Positions 40,620-49,833 of a DNA stretch of 64,000 nucleotides are shown here, piece by piece; position 1 is the first letter of the stretch; each line of letters starts with the position of its first letter. Under the pieces are notes generated by a model. It saw only the letters and a list, made by a program, of their open reading frames with translations. It ran no database searches and was not told where the DNA came from. Both the position numbers and the translations under genes were made by a program. Source of the DNA: CADCVT01 sp036389155 (lineage in GTDB: Bacteria > Actinomycetota > Thermoleophilia > Solirubrobacterales > Solirubrobacteraceae); the NCBI GenBank assembly GCA_036389155.1, contig DASVQN010000056.1:114791-178790 (forward strand), read 5' to 3'.

Positions 40620-42089
40620 CTAGGAGGCCTCCGCGGCGGCGGGCGCGAGCAGCTCGGCGTACAGCGCCTCGACCTCGGCGACGTGCGGCGCCATCCGCCG
40701 GACGTGCTCGTCGCGGCGCTCGCGGACCGAGCGCTTCATCCGCTCGACCTCGCCGGGGTCGTCGATCAGGCGCATCATCAGGCCCGCCAGCTCCTCGGCG
40801 CCGGCGGACCGGTTGAGCCAGCCCGTCTCGCCCTCGACGACGTACTCGGTGATCCCGCCGAGCGCGCTGCCGATGAGCGGCATGCCCAGCGCGAGCATCT
40901 CGATCCCGACGAACCCGTGGACCTCCTCCCACACCGACGGGACGAGGCCGACGTCGCCGTCGCCCACCCGCTCGCGCAGCTCGTGCGGGTAGTAGCCGCC
41001 GCGCAGCTCGATCGCGGGCTCGGCCTCGGCGGCCTGCAGCAGCGCCGGCGCGACGTCGCCGAGGACCCTCAGGCGGTAGCGCCCGCCGTAGCCCGCCTCC
41101 TCCAGCCGGCGCACGGCGCCGAGCACGACCTCCGACCCCTTGGTGGGGGTGCCGAGGCTGCCGAGCGTGACGAAGGTGAGCGGGTCGGCGGGCTCGGGGC
41201 CGCCGAGCGGCTCGAGGCTCTCGAGGTGCGGCTGCGTCAGCCGCTGGACGACGATCCGCCCGGGGTCGACGCCGAGCGTCGCGTAGATCTCGGCGACCCG
41301 CCCCGACGGCGCGACGAGGCGGTCGCAGCCGTTCAGGCGCTCGAGGTTGGTCTCGCGACGGCGCTGGTAGTGCTCGGGCGGGGCCCCCGTCGGCGGCGCC
41401 GTCTCCGCCGTCGCCACGTCGCCCGCCGGCATCGGGCGGCCGCCGAGCAGCGCCAGCGTGCGCCGGATGACCGCGCGGCGCCGCTCCCGCGCGAAGCCGG
41501 CGACGCGCGGGTGCGCCTCCCGGATCCGGCGCAGCTCGTAGCGCATCGTCGCCTCGACCAGGTGCGCGTCGCCGTCGGGCGCCGCGGCGCAGTTGCGCGA
41601 GCAGTCCTCCCCGACGTCGCGGCGCAGGCACAGGTTGCCGTCGAGGTCCACCAGCCGGACCGCCGCGCACAGCGGCGTGTAGTCGTGGAGCGTCATGACG
41701 ACGGCCGCGCCCGCGGCCTTCGCCTGGCCGAGGATCGACGAGGGCAGTCCCGACAGCTCGTGGGCGTGCACGACGTCGGGGCGGGTCGCGCGCAGCGTCG
41801 TCGCGAAGGCCCGCTCGGCGTCCGGATCGGCGAGGTCGTGCAGCGGATGCCGCGTCCCGCGGGTCCAGTGCGTGTGGATGCGCGTGGAGAGCAGCTCGTA
41901 CATCGGGAGGCCGTCGCTGTTCCAGCGCCGCAGCCGCGGGCGCTCCAGCTTGGGGTAGTGGCGGCCGGCGAAGAAGTAGGCCACCTGGTGGCCGCCGGCG
42001 AGCTGCGCGCGCATGAGCGCGTCCGAGTAGAGCGTGAGTCCGCACGACCGCAGAGCGAGGAAATCCCTGCCGATGTGCAGAATCCGCAC
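40620..42089 (-). CDS. Family 4 glycosyltransferase
   Basis: 489 residues from GTG 42089. The GT-B N-terminal domain begins VRILHIGRDFLALRSCGLTLY and includes DVVHAHELSGLPSSIL. A small Cys-rich insertion (CLRRDVGEDCSRNC, near 170) is characteristic of some GT4 proteins. The donor domain holds TFVTLGSLGTPTKGSEVV and the E-x7-E region EEVHGFVGIEMLALGMPLIG. It is a retaining transferase acting at the membrane. It heads a two-gene operon and is divergent from the tandem methyltransferase with overlapping -10 boxes. Confidence 0.92.
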   Translation of the reverse strand: MRILHIGRDFLALRSCGLTLYSDALMRAQLAGGHQVAYFFAGRHYPKLERPRLRRWNSDGLPMYELLSTRIHTHWTRGTRHPLHDLADPDAERAFATTLRATRPDVVHAHELSGLPSSILGQAKAAGAAVVMTLHDYTPLCAAVRLVDLDGNLCLRRDVGEDCSRNCAAAPDGDAHLVEATMRYELRRIREAHPRVAGFARERRRAVIRRTLALLGGRPMPAGDVATAETAPPTGAPPEHYQRRRETNLERLNGCDRLVAPSGRVAEIYATLGVDPGRIVVQRLTQPHLESLEPLGGPEPADPLTFVTLGSLGTPTKGSEVVLGAVRRLEEAGYGGRYRLRVLGDVAPALLQAAEAEPAIELRGGYYPHELRERVGDGDVGLVPSVWEEVHGFVGIEMLALGMPLIGSALGGITEYVVEGETGWLNRSAGAEELAGLMMRLIDDPGEVERMKRSVRERRDEHVRRMAPHVAEVEALYAELLAPAAAEAS

Positions 42090-42097
42090 GGGGCGGC

Positions 42098-42107
42098 AGT
42101 GTAGCCT
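42098..42107. promoter_or_regulatory. Two opposed -10 boxes sharing two bases
   Basis: Minus-strand TACACT (42103-42098) lies eight bases before GTG 42089. Plus-strand TAGCCT (42102-42107) lies eight bases before GTG 42116. They share TA at 42102-42103. Two polymerases cannot occupy both, so the divergent genes are probably transcribed alternately. Confidence 0.55.
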
Positions 42108-42115
42108 TCGGGTGC

Positions 42116-43558
42116 GTGACCGGCTCCCACATGGAGCGCTTCTGGGACGCCCGCGCACGCGAGGACGCCTACTACTTCGTCGACAGCCGCCTCGAGTACC
42201 GGGCGCCCGACGAGGAGGCGTTCTGGGCGGGCGGGCAGGAGGCGCTCGAGCGCCTGCTGGCGTCCGTCGAGGCGACGATCGAGCCCGGGTCGACGGTCGT
42301 CGACATCGGCTGCGGCGTGGGGCGCCTGACGCGCCCGCTGGCCGCCGCGGCCGCGCGCGTCGTCGCAATCGACCTCTCGCGCGAGATGCTCGACCGCGCG
42401 CGCGAGCTCAACGCGCACCTCGACAACGTGGAGTGGCAGCACGGCGACGGGCGGACGCTCCAGCCGGTCGCCGACGCGAGCGTCGACGCCTGCGTCTCGC
42501 ACGTCGTGTTCCGCCACATCCCGGACCCGGCGATCACGCTCGGGTACGTGCGCGACATCGGGCGCGTCCTGCGGCCGGGCGGGATCGCGGTCATCGAGTT
42601 CTCCAACGACCCGGCGCCGCACCGGCCGGGCCGCTCCCGCGTGCGCGGGCGCCTCGCCGCGCTCGCCGGCCGGGCGCCCCGCGGCGGCGAGGACGAGGCC
42701 TGGCTCGGCTCGTCGATCGACCTCGCGGACCTGCGCCGCGCCGCCGCGCGGGGCGGGCTCGTCGTCGAGAAGGTCGCGGGCGAGGGGAGCGAGTTCTGCG
42801 CCGTGCGGCTGCGCAAGGCCGAGCGCCACGACGGCGACGGACGCGAGGCCGACGCGGTGGGCACGTTCTACGACGAGTTCTGGTCGCGCGAGCAGACGCC
42901 GCACTACGCGCCCGAGCCGGAGCTGCGGGAGGCGCTGGTGGCCGCGGTGCGGCCGGGCGACGCGGTGCTCGACGTCGGGTGCGGCGCGTGCAACAGCTAC
43001 GCGCCGGAGCTGCGCGCGCGCTCGGGCTCCTACGTCGGCGTCGACGTGGCCGAGCAGGCGATCAGGCTCGCGGTCGGCGCGGGCTTCGACGCGCGTGTCG
43101 TCGAGGACGCCGCCGAGCTGCCGTTCCCCGACGCGAGCTTCGACGTCGTGGTCTGCGTCGAGGTCCTCGAGCACCTGTTCCGCCCCGACCGCGCCGCCGC
43201 CGAGATCCGACGCGTCCTGCGCCCGGGCGGCCGGCTCGTCGCCTCGACGCCGAACGTGAGCTACTGGCGCCTGCGCCTCTTCCTGCTGACCGGGACGTGG
43301 AACCCGCACGGCGACGCGCTGGCGATCGAGCAGCCGTGGCGCGACCCGCACATCCGCTTCTTCACGCCCGCCACGCTGGAGCGGATGCTGCGACTGGCCG
43401 GGTTCGCGACGGTCCGCGCGAGCGCGCACGGCGGACGGCTGCGCGACCACCTGACGACGCGCCCGACCGCCTACGGCCGCGGGCGGCTCTACCCGCTGCT
43501 CGAGCGCCGCGCGCCGGCGCTGCTCGGCGCGACCGTGCTCGTCACGGCCGATCGTTAG
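42116..43558 (+). CDS. Protein with two tandem SAM-dependent methyltransferase domains
   Basis: 480 residues. Domain 1 (about 1-230) has motif I VVDIGCGVGRL (Asp63-Gly67), VVAIDLSREML and ILRPGG-type IGRVLRPGGIAVIEF. Domain 2 (about 250-480) has VLDVGCGACNSYA (Asp286), VGVDVAEQAI, and VVCVEVLEHLFRPDRAAAEI with RRVLRPGGRLVASTP. Both keep complete SAM sites. Position among glycan genes suggests methylation of two sugar positions or chain capping. GTG 42116 is used because of its -10 box; ATG 42131 is an alternative. The end overlaps the convergent acyltransferase gene by 17 bases. Confidence 0.9.
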   Translation: MTGSHMERFWDARAREDAYYFVDSRLEYRAPDEEAFWAGGQEALERLLASVEATIEPGSTVVDIGCGVGRLTRPLAAAAARVVAIDLSREMLDRARELNAHLDNVEWQHGDGRTLQPVADASVDACVSHVVFRHIPDPAITLGYVRDIGRVLRPGGIAVIEFSNDPAPHRPGRSRVRGRLAALAGRAPRGGEDEAWLGSSIDLADLRRAAARGGLVVEKVAGEGSEFCAVRLRKAERHDGDGREADAVGTFYDEFWSREQTPHYAPEPELREALVAAVRPGDAVLDVGCGACNSYAPELRARSGSYVGVDVAEQAIRLAVGAGFDARVVEDAAELPFPDASFDVVVCVEVLEHLFRPDRAAAEIRRVLRPGGRLVASTPNVSYWRLRLFLLTGTWNPHGDALAIEQPWRDPHIRFFTPATLERMLRLAGFATVRASAHGGRLRDHLTTRPTAYGRGRLYPLLERRAPALLGATVLVTADR

Positions 43559-44120
43559 CCGCGACCATCTCGCGCGTCGACCCGACGACGCGCGCCGGCG
43601 CCCCCACGGCGACCGAGTAGTCCGGGATGGCGCCCTTGACGACGCTGTTGGCGCCGATGATGCAGTGCGCGCCGATGTCGGCCCCGCGCAGGACGGCGAC
43701 CCGCTCGCCCAGCCAGCTGCCGCGGCCGATCCGGACCGGCGCGGTGACGGCCGGATGCCAGATCGCGTTGCCGCGCGGGCCGAGGGTGTGGTCGCTGTCG
43801 TACACCGACGTCCACGCGGCGATGAGGACGTCGTCCTCGATCACCACCGAGTCGGCCGCGGACAACGTGACGTGGTGGCGCAGGACGACGCCGTCGCCGA
43901 CGCGCAGCACCGGCTCGGCGCGGCCGAAGGCGGAAGGGCTGATCTCCAGCCAGGCGTGCTGCCCGATCCACACGTTCGCGCCCAGCGCCATCAGCCCCGG
44001 GCGCAGGACCCAGTCGGGGCGGTACAGGACCGAGCCGTCGCCGAACGCCGCGAAGCGCCGGCGCCAGTAGGGGCGCGTCAGCGTGCCGTAGGCCCGCATG
44101 CGGCGGTAGGGGTCGATCAC
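43542..44120 (-). CDS. Hexapeptide-repeat acyltransferase (second copy)
   Basis: 192 residues from GTG 44120, overlapping the preceding stop as GTGA. Hexads include LMALGANVWIGQHAWLEI, LRVGDGVVLRHHVTLSAADS and VVIEDDVLIAAWTSVYDSDH, the last carrying the catalytic-type histidine (DSDHTLGPRG), then VVKGAIPDYSVAVGAPA. It is related to sugar O-acetyltransferases and would decorate the surface glycan. It differs clearly from the copy at 40015-40617, so it probably acts on another position. It is translationally coupled to the GT4 gene upstream. Confidence 0.9.
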   Translation of the reverse strand: MIDPYRRMRAYGTLTRPYWRRRFAAFGDGSVLYRPDWVLRPGLMALGANVWIGQHAWLEISPSAFGRAEPVLRVGDGVVLRHHVTLSAADSVVIEDDVLIAAWTSVYDSDHTLGPRGNAIWHPAVTAPVRIGRGSWLGERVAVLRGADIGAHCIIGANSVVKGAIPDYSVAVGAPARVVGSTREMVAANDRP

Positions 44121-45244
44121 GTCGCGGCCCTCCTGAGCATCTCGACGTAGCGCGGGCGCAGACGATCCCAGCTGAAGTGGTCGTACGCGTAGCGGTGGCG
44201 CTCCTCCGCGGCGCCCGGCGGGTCCGGCGCGGCCAGGCGCTCTTGCAGCAGGGCGGCGAGCGTCCCGGGGCGGCTGAGGTCGGCGAAGTGCCCGTGCGGC
44301 CCGAGAGCGAAGCGCGTGACGCCATAGTCGTGGGCCAGGCACGGAAGCCCGGTCGCCAGCGCCTCGATCAGCGCCCGCGGCAGGCCCTCGCCGAGCGACG
44401 CGAGGACGAACGTGTCGCAGGCGCGCGAGATCGGCTCGACGTCAGCCTGCGGGACGGAGCGGATGTCGTGGCCGCCGTCGCCGAGCCGCTGGAGGGCCAG
44501 CGCGCGGATGCCCTCGGTCTCGGGCTCCGGCTGGCCGAGCAGCAGCAGGAACGGCCGCGGCTCGGGAAGCCGCGCCACCTCCTCGACGAGGTGGTCCAGG
44601 CGCTTGTGGTGGCGGTTGAGCGCCGCGACGCTGAGCACGATGTGCCGGTCGGGCGGCAGGCCGAAGCGGCGGCGCAGCGTCCCCCTCTCCTCCGCGGACG
44701 GCGGCGCGTAGTCGCGGGCGAGCGAGAAGCCGAGCGGCAGCATGCTGTGGCGCCGCGGGTCGGCGCCGAGCGACAGGTTGCCCTCGAGCGCCGCGGGCGT
44801 CAGCTCCTGCACGTGGTCGAGGTGCTCGAAGTTCGCGGTGGCCATGGTCCCGTTGCACAGGACCGTCCTGAAGCGCCGCCGGGTGAGGCGGCGCAGGCGC
44901 GCGAGGACCAGCCCGGTGCCCCACTCGCTGAAGTACACGACGTCGGGGTCCCGGCGCCGCAGCTCGGGCTGCAGGCTGAGCCCGAAGGCCATGTGCTCGA
45001 AGCGGAACGGCTCGCGCCGCGTGGCGCGGCCGAGGGCGCGCGCGAGGACGTTGTCGCGCGTGATCGTGCGGGCGACCCGCTCGCGATCGGCCGGCGCGCC
45101 GCTGCCCTTGACGAGCTCGAGCTCGATCCCGTCCTCGTCGCGCAGCGCCTCGAAGCAGTCGCGCGCGAAGGACTCGAAGCCGCGCCGAGCGTGCTCGAGC
45201 CCGGAGCAGGCCAGCAGCACGCGGGGTCGGGGGGCGGACGGCAT
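44117..45244 (-). CDS. Family 4 glycosyltransferase
   Basis: 375 residues. The acceptor domain has LACSGLEHARRGFESFARDC and DVVYFSEWGTGLVLARLRRL. The donor domain has HIVLSVAALNRHHKRLDHLV and the E-x7-E element EGLPRALIEALATGLP, typical of retaining GT4 enzymes. The sugar donor cannot be told. It is first in a two-gene minus-strand operon with the acyltransferase. TACGCT lies 12 bases before the ATG, leaving a very short leader. Confidence 0.9.
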   Translation of the reverse strand: MPSAPRPRVLLACSGLEHARRGFESFARDCFEALRDEDGIELELVKGSGAPADRERVARTITRDNVLARALGRATRREPFRFEHMAFGLSLQPELRRRDPDVVYFSEWGTGLVLARLRRLTRRRFRTVLCNGTMATANFEHLDHVQELTPAALEGNLSLGADPRRHSMLPLGFSLARDYAPPSAEERGTLRRRFGLPPDRHIVLSVAALNRHHKRLDHLVEEVARLPEPRPFLLLLGQPEPETEGIRALALQRLGDGGHDIRSVPQADVEPISRACDTFVLASLGEGLPRALIEALATGLPCLAHDYGVTRFALGPHGHFADLSRPGTLAALLQERLAAPDPPGAAEERHRYAYDHFSWDRLRPRYVEMLRRAAT

Positions 45245-45270
45245 CGGCGGGCGCGGAGCGTACCCGTCCC

Positions 45271-45276
45271 TACCAT
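45271..45276 (+). promoter_or_regulatory. -10 box of the flippase gene
   Basis: TACCAT ends six bases before ATG 45283, without Shine-Dalgarno, consistent with a leaderless transcript. Confidence 0.5.
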
Positions 45277-45282
45277 CACCGC

Positions 45283-46791
45283 ATGGCGGACGTCGCGACC
45301 GAGGTGCGCTCCTTCGCGGGCGACGAGACCATCGGGCTGCGGCAGCGGGCGGCGCGCGGGACGATCGTCAACGGCGCGTTCCTCGTCGGCGTCAACGCGC
45401 TGGGGATCGTCCGCGGGCTCGCCGCGGCCAGCATCCTCACCACCACCGCCTACGGCCAGTGGGGCCTGCTGATGGCCGCGTTCACGACGCTGATCGCCCT
45501 GGGCTCGGTGGGGATCGACGACAAGTACGTCCAGCAGGACGACCCCGACCAGCGGCGGGCCTTCGAGATCGCCTTCACGCTCCAGATGGCGCTCGGCGTC
45601 GTCTTCCTCGTCGTGCTGCTCGTCGGGATGCCGCTCTTCGCCCTGCTCTACGGGCGCGAGGACATCGTCCTGCCCGGCATCGCGATCGCGCTGGGGCTTC
45701 CCGCCCTGGCGTTCCAGATGCCGCTGTGGGCCCACTACCGCCGGATGGACTTCAAGCGCCAGCGCGCGCTCCAGGCGATCGAGCCGGTCGTCGGGCTCGT
45801 CGTGACCGTCGCGCTCGCGCTCGCGGGGCTCGGCGTCTGGGCGCTCGTGATCGGGGCGCTGGCCGGCACGTACTGCACCGCGGTCGCCGCGGTCGTCTCG
45901 TCGCCGTACCCGCTGCGCCTGCGCTGGGACCGCCGCGCGCTGCGCGACTACACGGAGTTCTCCTGGCCGCTCTTCATCGGGGCGCTGACGACGGTCGTGA
46001 TGGTCCAGGTGCCGACCGCGGTCAGCGTGCACGTCTTCGGCGTCACGGCCGTCGCCGGCATCGCCCTCGCGGCCGCCCTCTCCACCTTCACCTACCGCGT
46101 CGACGAGGTGGTGACGGCGACGCTCTACCCCGCGATCTGCGCGGTGAAGGACCGGACCGACCTGCTGTTCGAGTCCTTCTGGAAGTCCAACCGGCTGGCG
46201 CTGCTGTGGTCGGCCCCCGTGGGGACAGCGGTCGCGCTGTTCGCCGGCGACCTCGTCCCGGCGCTGCTCGGCGAGAAGTGGCGCTTCGCGGTCGGGCTGA
46301 TCGCGGCGATCGCCCTCGCGGCGGTGGTCAACCAGATCGGGTTCAACTGGACGGCGTTCTACCGCGCGCGCGGCCAGACGCGGCCGATCGCGGTCGTCGG
46401 CGTCGTGACGCTCGTCTTCGTCCTCGGGATCGCGGTTCCGCTGCTGGCCGCGGAGGGGCTGACCGCGTTCGGCGTCGGCCTCGGGGTTGCGAACCTCCTG
46501 TCGGTGCTCGTGCGCCTCTGGTACCTGCACTCCCTGTTCCCGGGGCTGCCGCTGGTCCGCCACGTCGGGCGCGGCCTCGGCCCCACGGTGCCCGCGGCCG
46601 GTGCCGTGCTGCTGCTGCGCGCCCTCGCCCCCGGAGCCCCGCCGGCGCTCGAGCTGGCGACGTTCGTCGTGCTCGCCGCCGGCGTGACCTACGCCGCCGA
46701 GGGAGCGCTCCTGCGCGAGGCCCTCGGCTACCTCAGGCGGCCGGCCGCCCCGTCGCCACCTCTCGCAGGTGCCGCTCCACCGCCGCGTTGA
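45283..46791 (+). CDS. Polysaccharide flippase (Wzx/MOP superfamily)
   Basis: 502 residues with about 12-14 membrane helices. The N-terminal segment AARGTIVNGAFLVGVNALGIVRG and the amphipathic stretch FQMPLWAHYRRMDFKRQRAL with QAIEPVVGLV are typical of RfbX/Wzx-type exporters of lipid-linked oligosaccharide. It would flip the repeat unit made by the neighbouring glycosyltransferases across the membrane. The last 60 bases overlap the convergent GT4 gene. The Pro-rich C-terminal tail (RRPAAPSPPLAGAAPPP) lies entirely in that overlap, and codon choice is therefore shared. Confidence 0.9.
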   Translation: MADVATEVRSFAGDETIGLRQRAARGTIVNGAFLVGVNALGIVRGLAAASILTTTAYGQWGLLMAAFTTLIALGSVGIDDKYVQQDDPDQRRAFEIAFTLQMALGVVFLVVLLVGMPLFALLYGREDIVLPGIAIALGLPALAFQMPLWAHYRRMDFKRQRALQAIEPVVGLVVTVALALAGLGVWALVIGALAGTYCTAVAAVVSSPYPLRLRWDRRALRDYTEFSWPLFIGALTTVVMVQVPTAVSVHVFGVTAVAGIALAAALSTFTYRVDEVVTATLYPAICAVKDRTDLLFESFWKSNRLALLWSAPVGTAVALFAGDLVPALLGEKWRFAVGLIAAIALAAVVNQIGFNWTAFYRARGQTRPIAVVGVVTLVFVLGIAVPLLAAEGLTAFGVGLGVANLLSVLVRLWYLHSLFPGLPLVRHVGRGLGPTVPAAGAVLLLRALAPGAPPALELATFVVLAAGVTYAAEGALLREALGYLRRPAAPSPPLAGAAPPPR

Positions 46792-47935
46792 AGATCGGCT
46801 CGGTGTGCCGCGGCGCGGTGTCCGCGCCGCCGGCGACCAGCGCCGCGCGCAGCTGCGGGTCACCGGCCAGGCGCCGCACCGCGTTCGCCAGCGCGTCGGG
46901 GCGCGCGGCCGGCACCAGCAGGCAGTTCTCGCCGTCGCGCAGGTACTCCCCGGACCCGCCGCGCCCGGTGGCGACGACCGGGCAGCCGCAGCCCATCGCC
47001 TCGAGCGGCACGAGGCCCCACGGCTCCTCCCAGCGCACCGGGAAGAGCACGGCGTCGTGCGAGCGGTACAGGCCGGCGATCTGCTCGTGCGTCCGGTGCC
47101 CGAGCAGCGTGACGCGGTCGCCGACGCCCAGGTCGGCGATCTGCGCGCCCAGCGAGGACTCCTCGCGCGGGTCCCAGGTCCCGGCGAACGTCAGCGTCGC
47201 CTGCTCGGGCAACAGGGCGAGGGCGGCGACGGCGTCCTGGATCCCCTTGTCGGGATGCAGCCGGCCGACGTGGAGCAGCCGCCACGCCCAGTCCGGCCGC
47301 GGCGCGGGCGACAGGAACAGCGGGTCGATGCCGGAGTGGGCGACCGCGGTGTCCGCGATGCCGAGGCCGAGCTCGGCGACGCGGCGGCGGACGAAGTCGC
47401 TCACGAAGACGTACCGGCCGGCGCGCCCGTAGTCGACGCGCGCGGGGATGCCGAGCGCGCGCTCGGCGAGCGGCGCGGCGAGGCCCCGCCGCGGGCCCTG
47501 GAAGATCCGCGTCCACTGGTCCGTCGCGCGGCCGTAGCCCAGCCAGACGTCGTGCGCGAAGAAGGCCGCCGGCAGGCCCGCGCGCCGCACCGCCTCGATC
47601 AGCGAGTGCGACATCCCGCCCATCGACCAGAAGGCGACGACGTCGGGGCGCAGGTCGTTGAGGTGGCGGCGCAGCGCGCGGTGGTTGCGCCGCTCGAGCC
47701 GGACGCGGTCGCGCACCGCGATGCGGACGAAGTCGTGATCGCGCCAGTACCAGCCGAGCGAGCGGTCGACCCCCGGCTCGTCGCCGTCGGGCACGCCCTC
47801 GTGCCGGTAGCCGGTGCACAGGACGCGAACCTCGTGGCCTTGGTCGCGGAGGTGCGCGACCGCCGACTGCCAGACCTGCTCGTAACCCCCGAAGTGGTGC
47901 GGCGGGTAGATGTTCCCCACCGTCAGGACGCGCAC
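46733..47935 (-). CDS. Family 4 glycosyltransferase
   Basis: 400 residues from GTG 47935. It opens with VRVLTVGNIYPPHHFGGYEQ, the donor/acceptor cleft glycine loop of GT4, followed by RPDVVAFWSMGGMSHSLIEA. The C-terminal domain has LLHVGRLHPDKGIQDAVAAL and EEPWGLVPLEAMGCGCPVVA, in which EPWGLVPLE is the E-x7-E element. Its function in polysaccharide assembly is inferred from the flippase beside it. It is divergent from the GT2 gene with a 22-base spacer and overlaps the flippase end by 59 bases. Confidence 0.92.
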   Translation of the reverse strand: MRVLTVGNIYPPHHFGGYEQVWQSAVAHLRDQGHEVRVLCTGYRHEGVPDGDEPGVDRSLGWYWRDHDFVRIAVRDRVRLERRNHRALRRHLNDLRPDVVAFWSMGGMSHSLIEAVRRAGLPAAFFAHDVWLGYGRATDQWTRIFQGPRRGLAAPLAERALGIPARVDYGRAGRYVFVSDFVRRRVAELGLGIADTAVAHSGIDPLFLSPAPRPDWAWRLLHVGRLHPDKGIQDAVAALALLPEQATLTFAGTWDPREESSLGAQIADLGVGDRVTLLGHRTHEQIAGLYRSHDAVLFPVRWEEPWGLVPLEAMGCGCPVVATGRGGSGEYLRDGENCLLVPAARPDALANAVRRLAGDPQLRAALVAGGADTAPRHTEPIFNAAVERHLREVATGRPAA

Positions 47936-47942
47936 CGCGGCG

Positions 47943-47950
47943 AGTATAAG
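47943..47950. promoter_or_regulatory. Overlapping divergent leaderless -10 boxes
   Basis: Minus-strand TATACT (47948-47943) is seven bases from GTG 47935, and plus-strand TATAAG (47945-47950) is seven bases from GTG 47958. The whole spacer between the two start codons is 22 bases and the boxes overlap by four bases. Confidence 0.65.
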
Positions 47951-47957
47951 TCCGCGC

Positions 47958-48911
47958 GTGAGCGCCCCCGTCGTCGTCGCCGTCGTCTCGTGGAACACGC
48001 GGGAGCTGCTGGACCGCTGCCTGCGGTCGCTGCGCCCCGCCGCGGAGGCCGGCCTCGCCGAGGTGTGGGTGGTCGACAACGGCTCGTCGGACGGCTCGCC
48101 GGAGCTCGTGCGCGAGCAGCACCCGTGGGTCACGCTGGTCGAGCCGGGCACGAACCTCGGCTACGGCCGGGCGGTGAACCTCGTCGCCGAGCGGACCAGC
48201 TCCCCCTGGTTCGTCCTCTCCAACGCCGACGTGGCGCTGCGCCCGGGGGCGCTCGAGCGGCTGGTCGAGGCGGGGGAGGCGGACCCGGGCGCCGGCATCG
48301 TCGCGCCGCGGCTCGTCCTCCCCGACGGGCGGACGCAGCACTCCGTCTGGGCCTTCCCCACGGTGCCGATCACCGCCGCGGAGAACCTCGGCACGCGCGT
48401 GCTCGGGCACCGCATCGGCGACCGCCTCGCGCTGCGGGGCGCGTGGGACCCGGACCGCGCCGGGCGCGTCCCGTGGGCGGTGGGCGCGTTCCTGCTCGTG
48501 CGCCGGACCGCCTGGGACGCGGTCGGCGGGTTCGACGCGGGGCAGTGGATGTCGGCGGAGGACCTCGACCTGGGCTGGCGAATGCGCGAGGCGGGCTGGG
48601 CGACGGTGTTCGAGCCGCGCGCGGTCGTCGACCACGCCGAGAGCGCGGCGACCGGGCAGGTGTGGGGCGACGACCTCCCGCTGCACTGGCAGCGCTGCGC
48701 CTACGCCTGGATGCTGCGCCGCCGCGGCCGCGCGCGGACGGCGACGGTGGGCCTGCTCAACATGGCGGGGGCGGGAGCCCGGCTGGCCGCGTACGCGGCG
48801 CTCTCGCCGCTGCGCCCCCACCTGCGCGGGAGGCTGCGCCCCCAGGCGGCCTGGACGCTCGTGCACGCCTACGGCCTCGCGCCGCGCCGCGTGCTCGCGC
48901 GCTACCGCTAG
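47958..48911 (+). CDS. Family 2 glycosyltransferase
   Basis: 317 residues from GTG 47958. The GT-A core shows VVVAVVSWNTRELLDRCLRS, VVDNGSSDGSPELV, and the donor motif FVLSNADVALRPGAL, then VGAFLLVRRTAWDAVGGFD and AEDLDLGWRMREAGW. This is the rhamnosyltransferase-like (WbbL) layout. The last 70 residues are basic and probably membrane-associated. Rhamnose as donor is possible, not shown. It converges on the next GT2 with a four-base overlap. Confidence 0.92.
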   Translation: MSAPVVVAVVSWNTRELLDRCLRSLRPAAEAGLAEVWVVDNGSSDGSPELVREQHPWVTLVEPGTNLGYGRAVNLVAERTSSPWFVLSNADVALRPGALERLVEAGEADPGAGIVAPRLVLPDGRTQHSVWAFPTVPITAAENLGTRVLGHRIGDRLALRGAWDPDRAGRVPWAVGAFLLVRRTAWDAVGGFDAGQWMSAEDLDLGWRMREAGWATVFEPRAVVDHAESAATGQVWGDDLPLHWQRCAYAWMLRRRGRARTATVGLLNMAGAGARLAAYAALSPLRPHLRGRLRPQAAWTLVHAYGLAPRRVLARYR

Positions 48912-49825
48912 AGCATGAGCGTCCGGTAGCGGGCGCTCGCCACGACCATCGTCACGACCTCGGTCACGTCGATCGCCACGTGCGCCGGAGCGGCGCGGGC
49001 CGCCGCGGCGACGTCGCCGCCGTACAGGCGCCGCAGGTGGGCGAGGTACGGGAGGGTGAGGAGCGGACGGCGCGCGGCAAGTCCGGCCGCGGCGAGCAGC
49101 AGCTTCGGGTGGCTCGGCTTCCAGAAGACCCGCGCGGTCAGCAGATCGCGCATCTCCGGGTGCAGCGAGAGCGTGCGCACGGAGTCGGCCCACTTGACCG
49201 TGTGCCGCAGGTGCTGCGCGAGCCGCATCGGCCGCACGTCGTGGTGGACGAGCGCGTCGCCGGCGAACCGGACCTCCGCCCCGGCCTTGGTCGCGCGCGC
49301 GCCGAGCTCGACGTCCTCGCCGCACGCGCGGGTGAACCACTCGTCGAATCCGCCGAGCGCGTCGAGCAGCGCCCGCGGGTAGGCGATGTTCGCGGTCATG
49401 AAGAGCCGGTTCGCGTCGCCGATCTGCAGCGTGTGGCTGAGCGGGCCGAGCCGGTCGCGCTGATCGGGCCGCGGCTCGACCCTCCCCTGCACGACGACGC
49501 GGTCGCCGCCGCAGGCCGCGAGCAGCGCGGCGAGCCAGCCGGGCGCGGGGGTGCAGTCGTCGTCGGTGAACGCGATCAGCGGGCTCGACGCGGCACGCCA
49601 GCCGGTGTTGCGCGCCGCGGCCGGCCCCCGCGAGCGCTCGTGCCGCAGGACCCGCAGCGCGAGGCCGGTCGCGTCCACGCGGGCGGGCGGCTCGGAGCCG
49701 TCGTCGACGACGACGACGTCGAAGCGGTCCGCGGCGAGCGTCTGGGCGCGCAGGGCGTCGACGGCCCGGGCCAGCCCCTCCGGCCTGCCGTGCGTCGGGA
49801 TGACCACCGTGACCTCGCGCGCCAT
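48908..49825 (-). CDS. Family 2 glycosyltransferase
   Basis: 305 residues. It begins EVTVVIPTHGRPEGLARAVD and contains VVVDDGSEPPARV, RGPAAARNTGWRAA and the donor motif IAFTDDDCTPAPGWL. The acceptor region has GGFDEWFTRACGEDVELGAR (E-D catalytic pair). A hydrophobic C-terminal helix region (KLLLAAAGLAARRPLLTLPY) suggests membrane contact. The ATG at 49825 follows TAGTCT by eight bases with no Shine-Dalgarno. It is divergent from the methyltransferase pair at 49846. Confidence 0.92.
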   Translation of the reverse strand: MAREVTVVIPTHGRPEGLARAVDALRAQTLAADRFDVVVVDDGSEPPARVDATGLALRVLRHERSRGPAAARNTGWRAASSPLIAFTDDDCTPAPGWLAALLAACGGDRVVVQGRVEPRPDQRDRLGPLSHTLQIGDANRLFMTANIAYPRALLDALGGFDEWFTRACGEDVELGARATKAGAEVRFAGDALVHHDVRPMRLAQHLRHTVKWADSVRTLSLHPEMRDLLTARVFWKPSHPKLLLAAAGLAARRPLLTLPYLAHLRRLYGGDVAAAARAAPAHVAIDVTEVVTMVVASARYRTLML

Positions 49826-49833
49826 GGAGCGGC

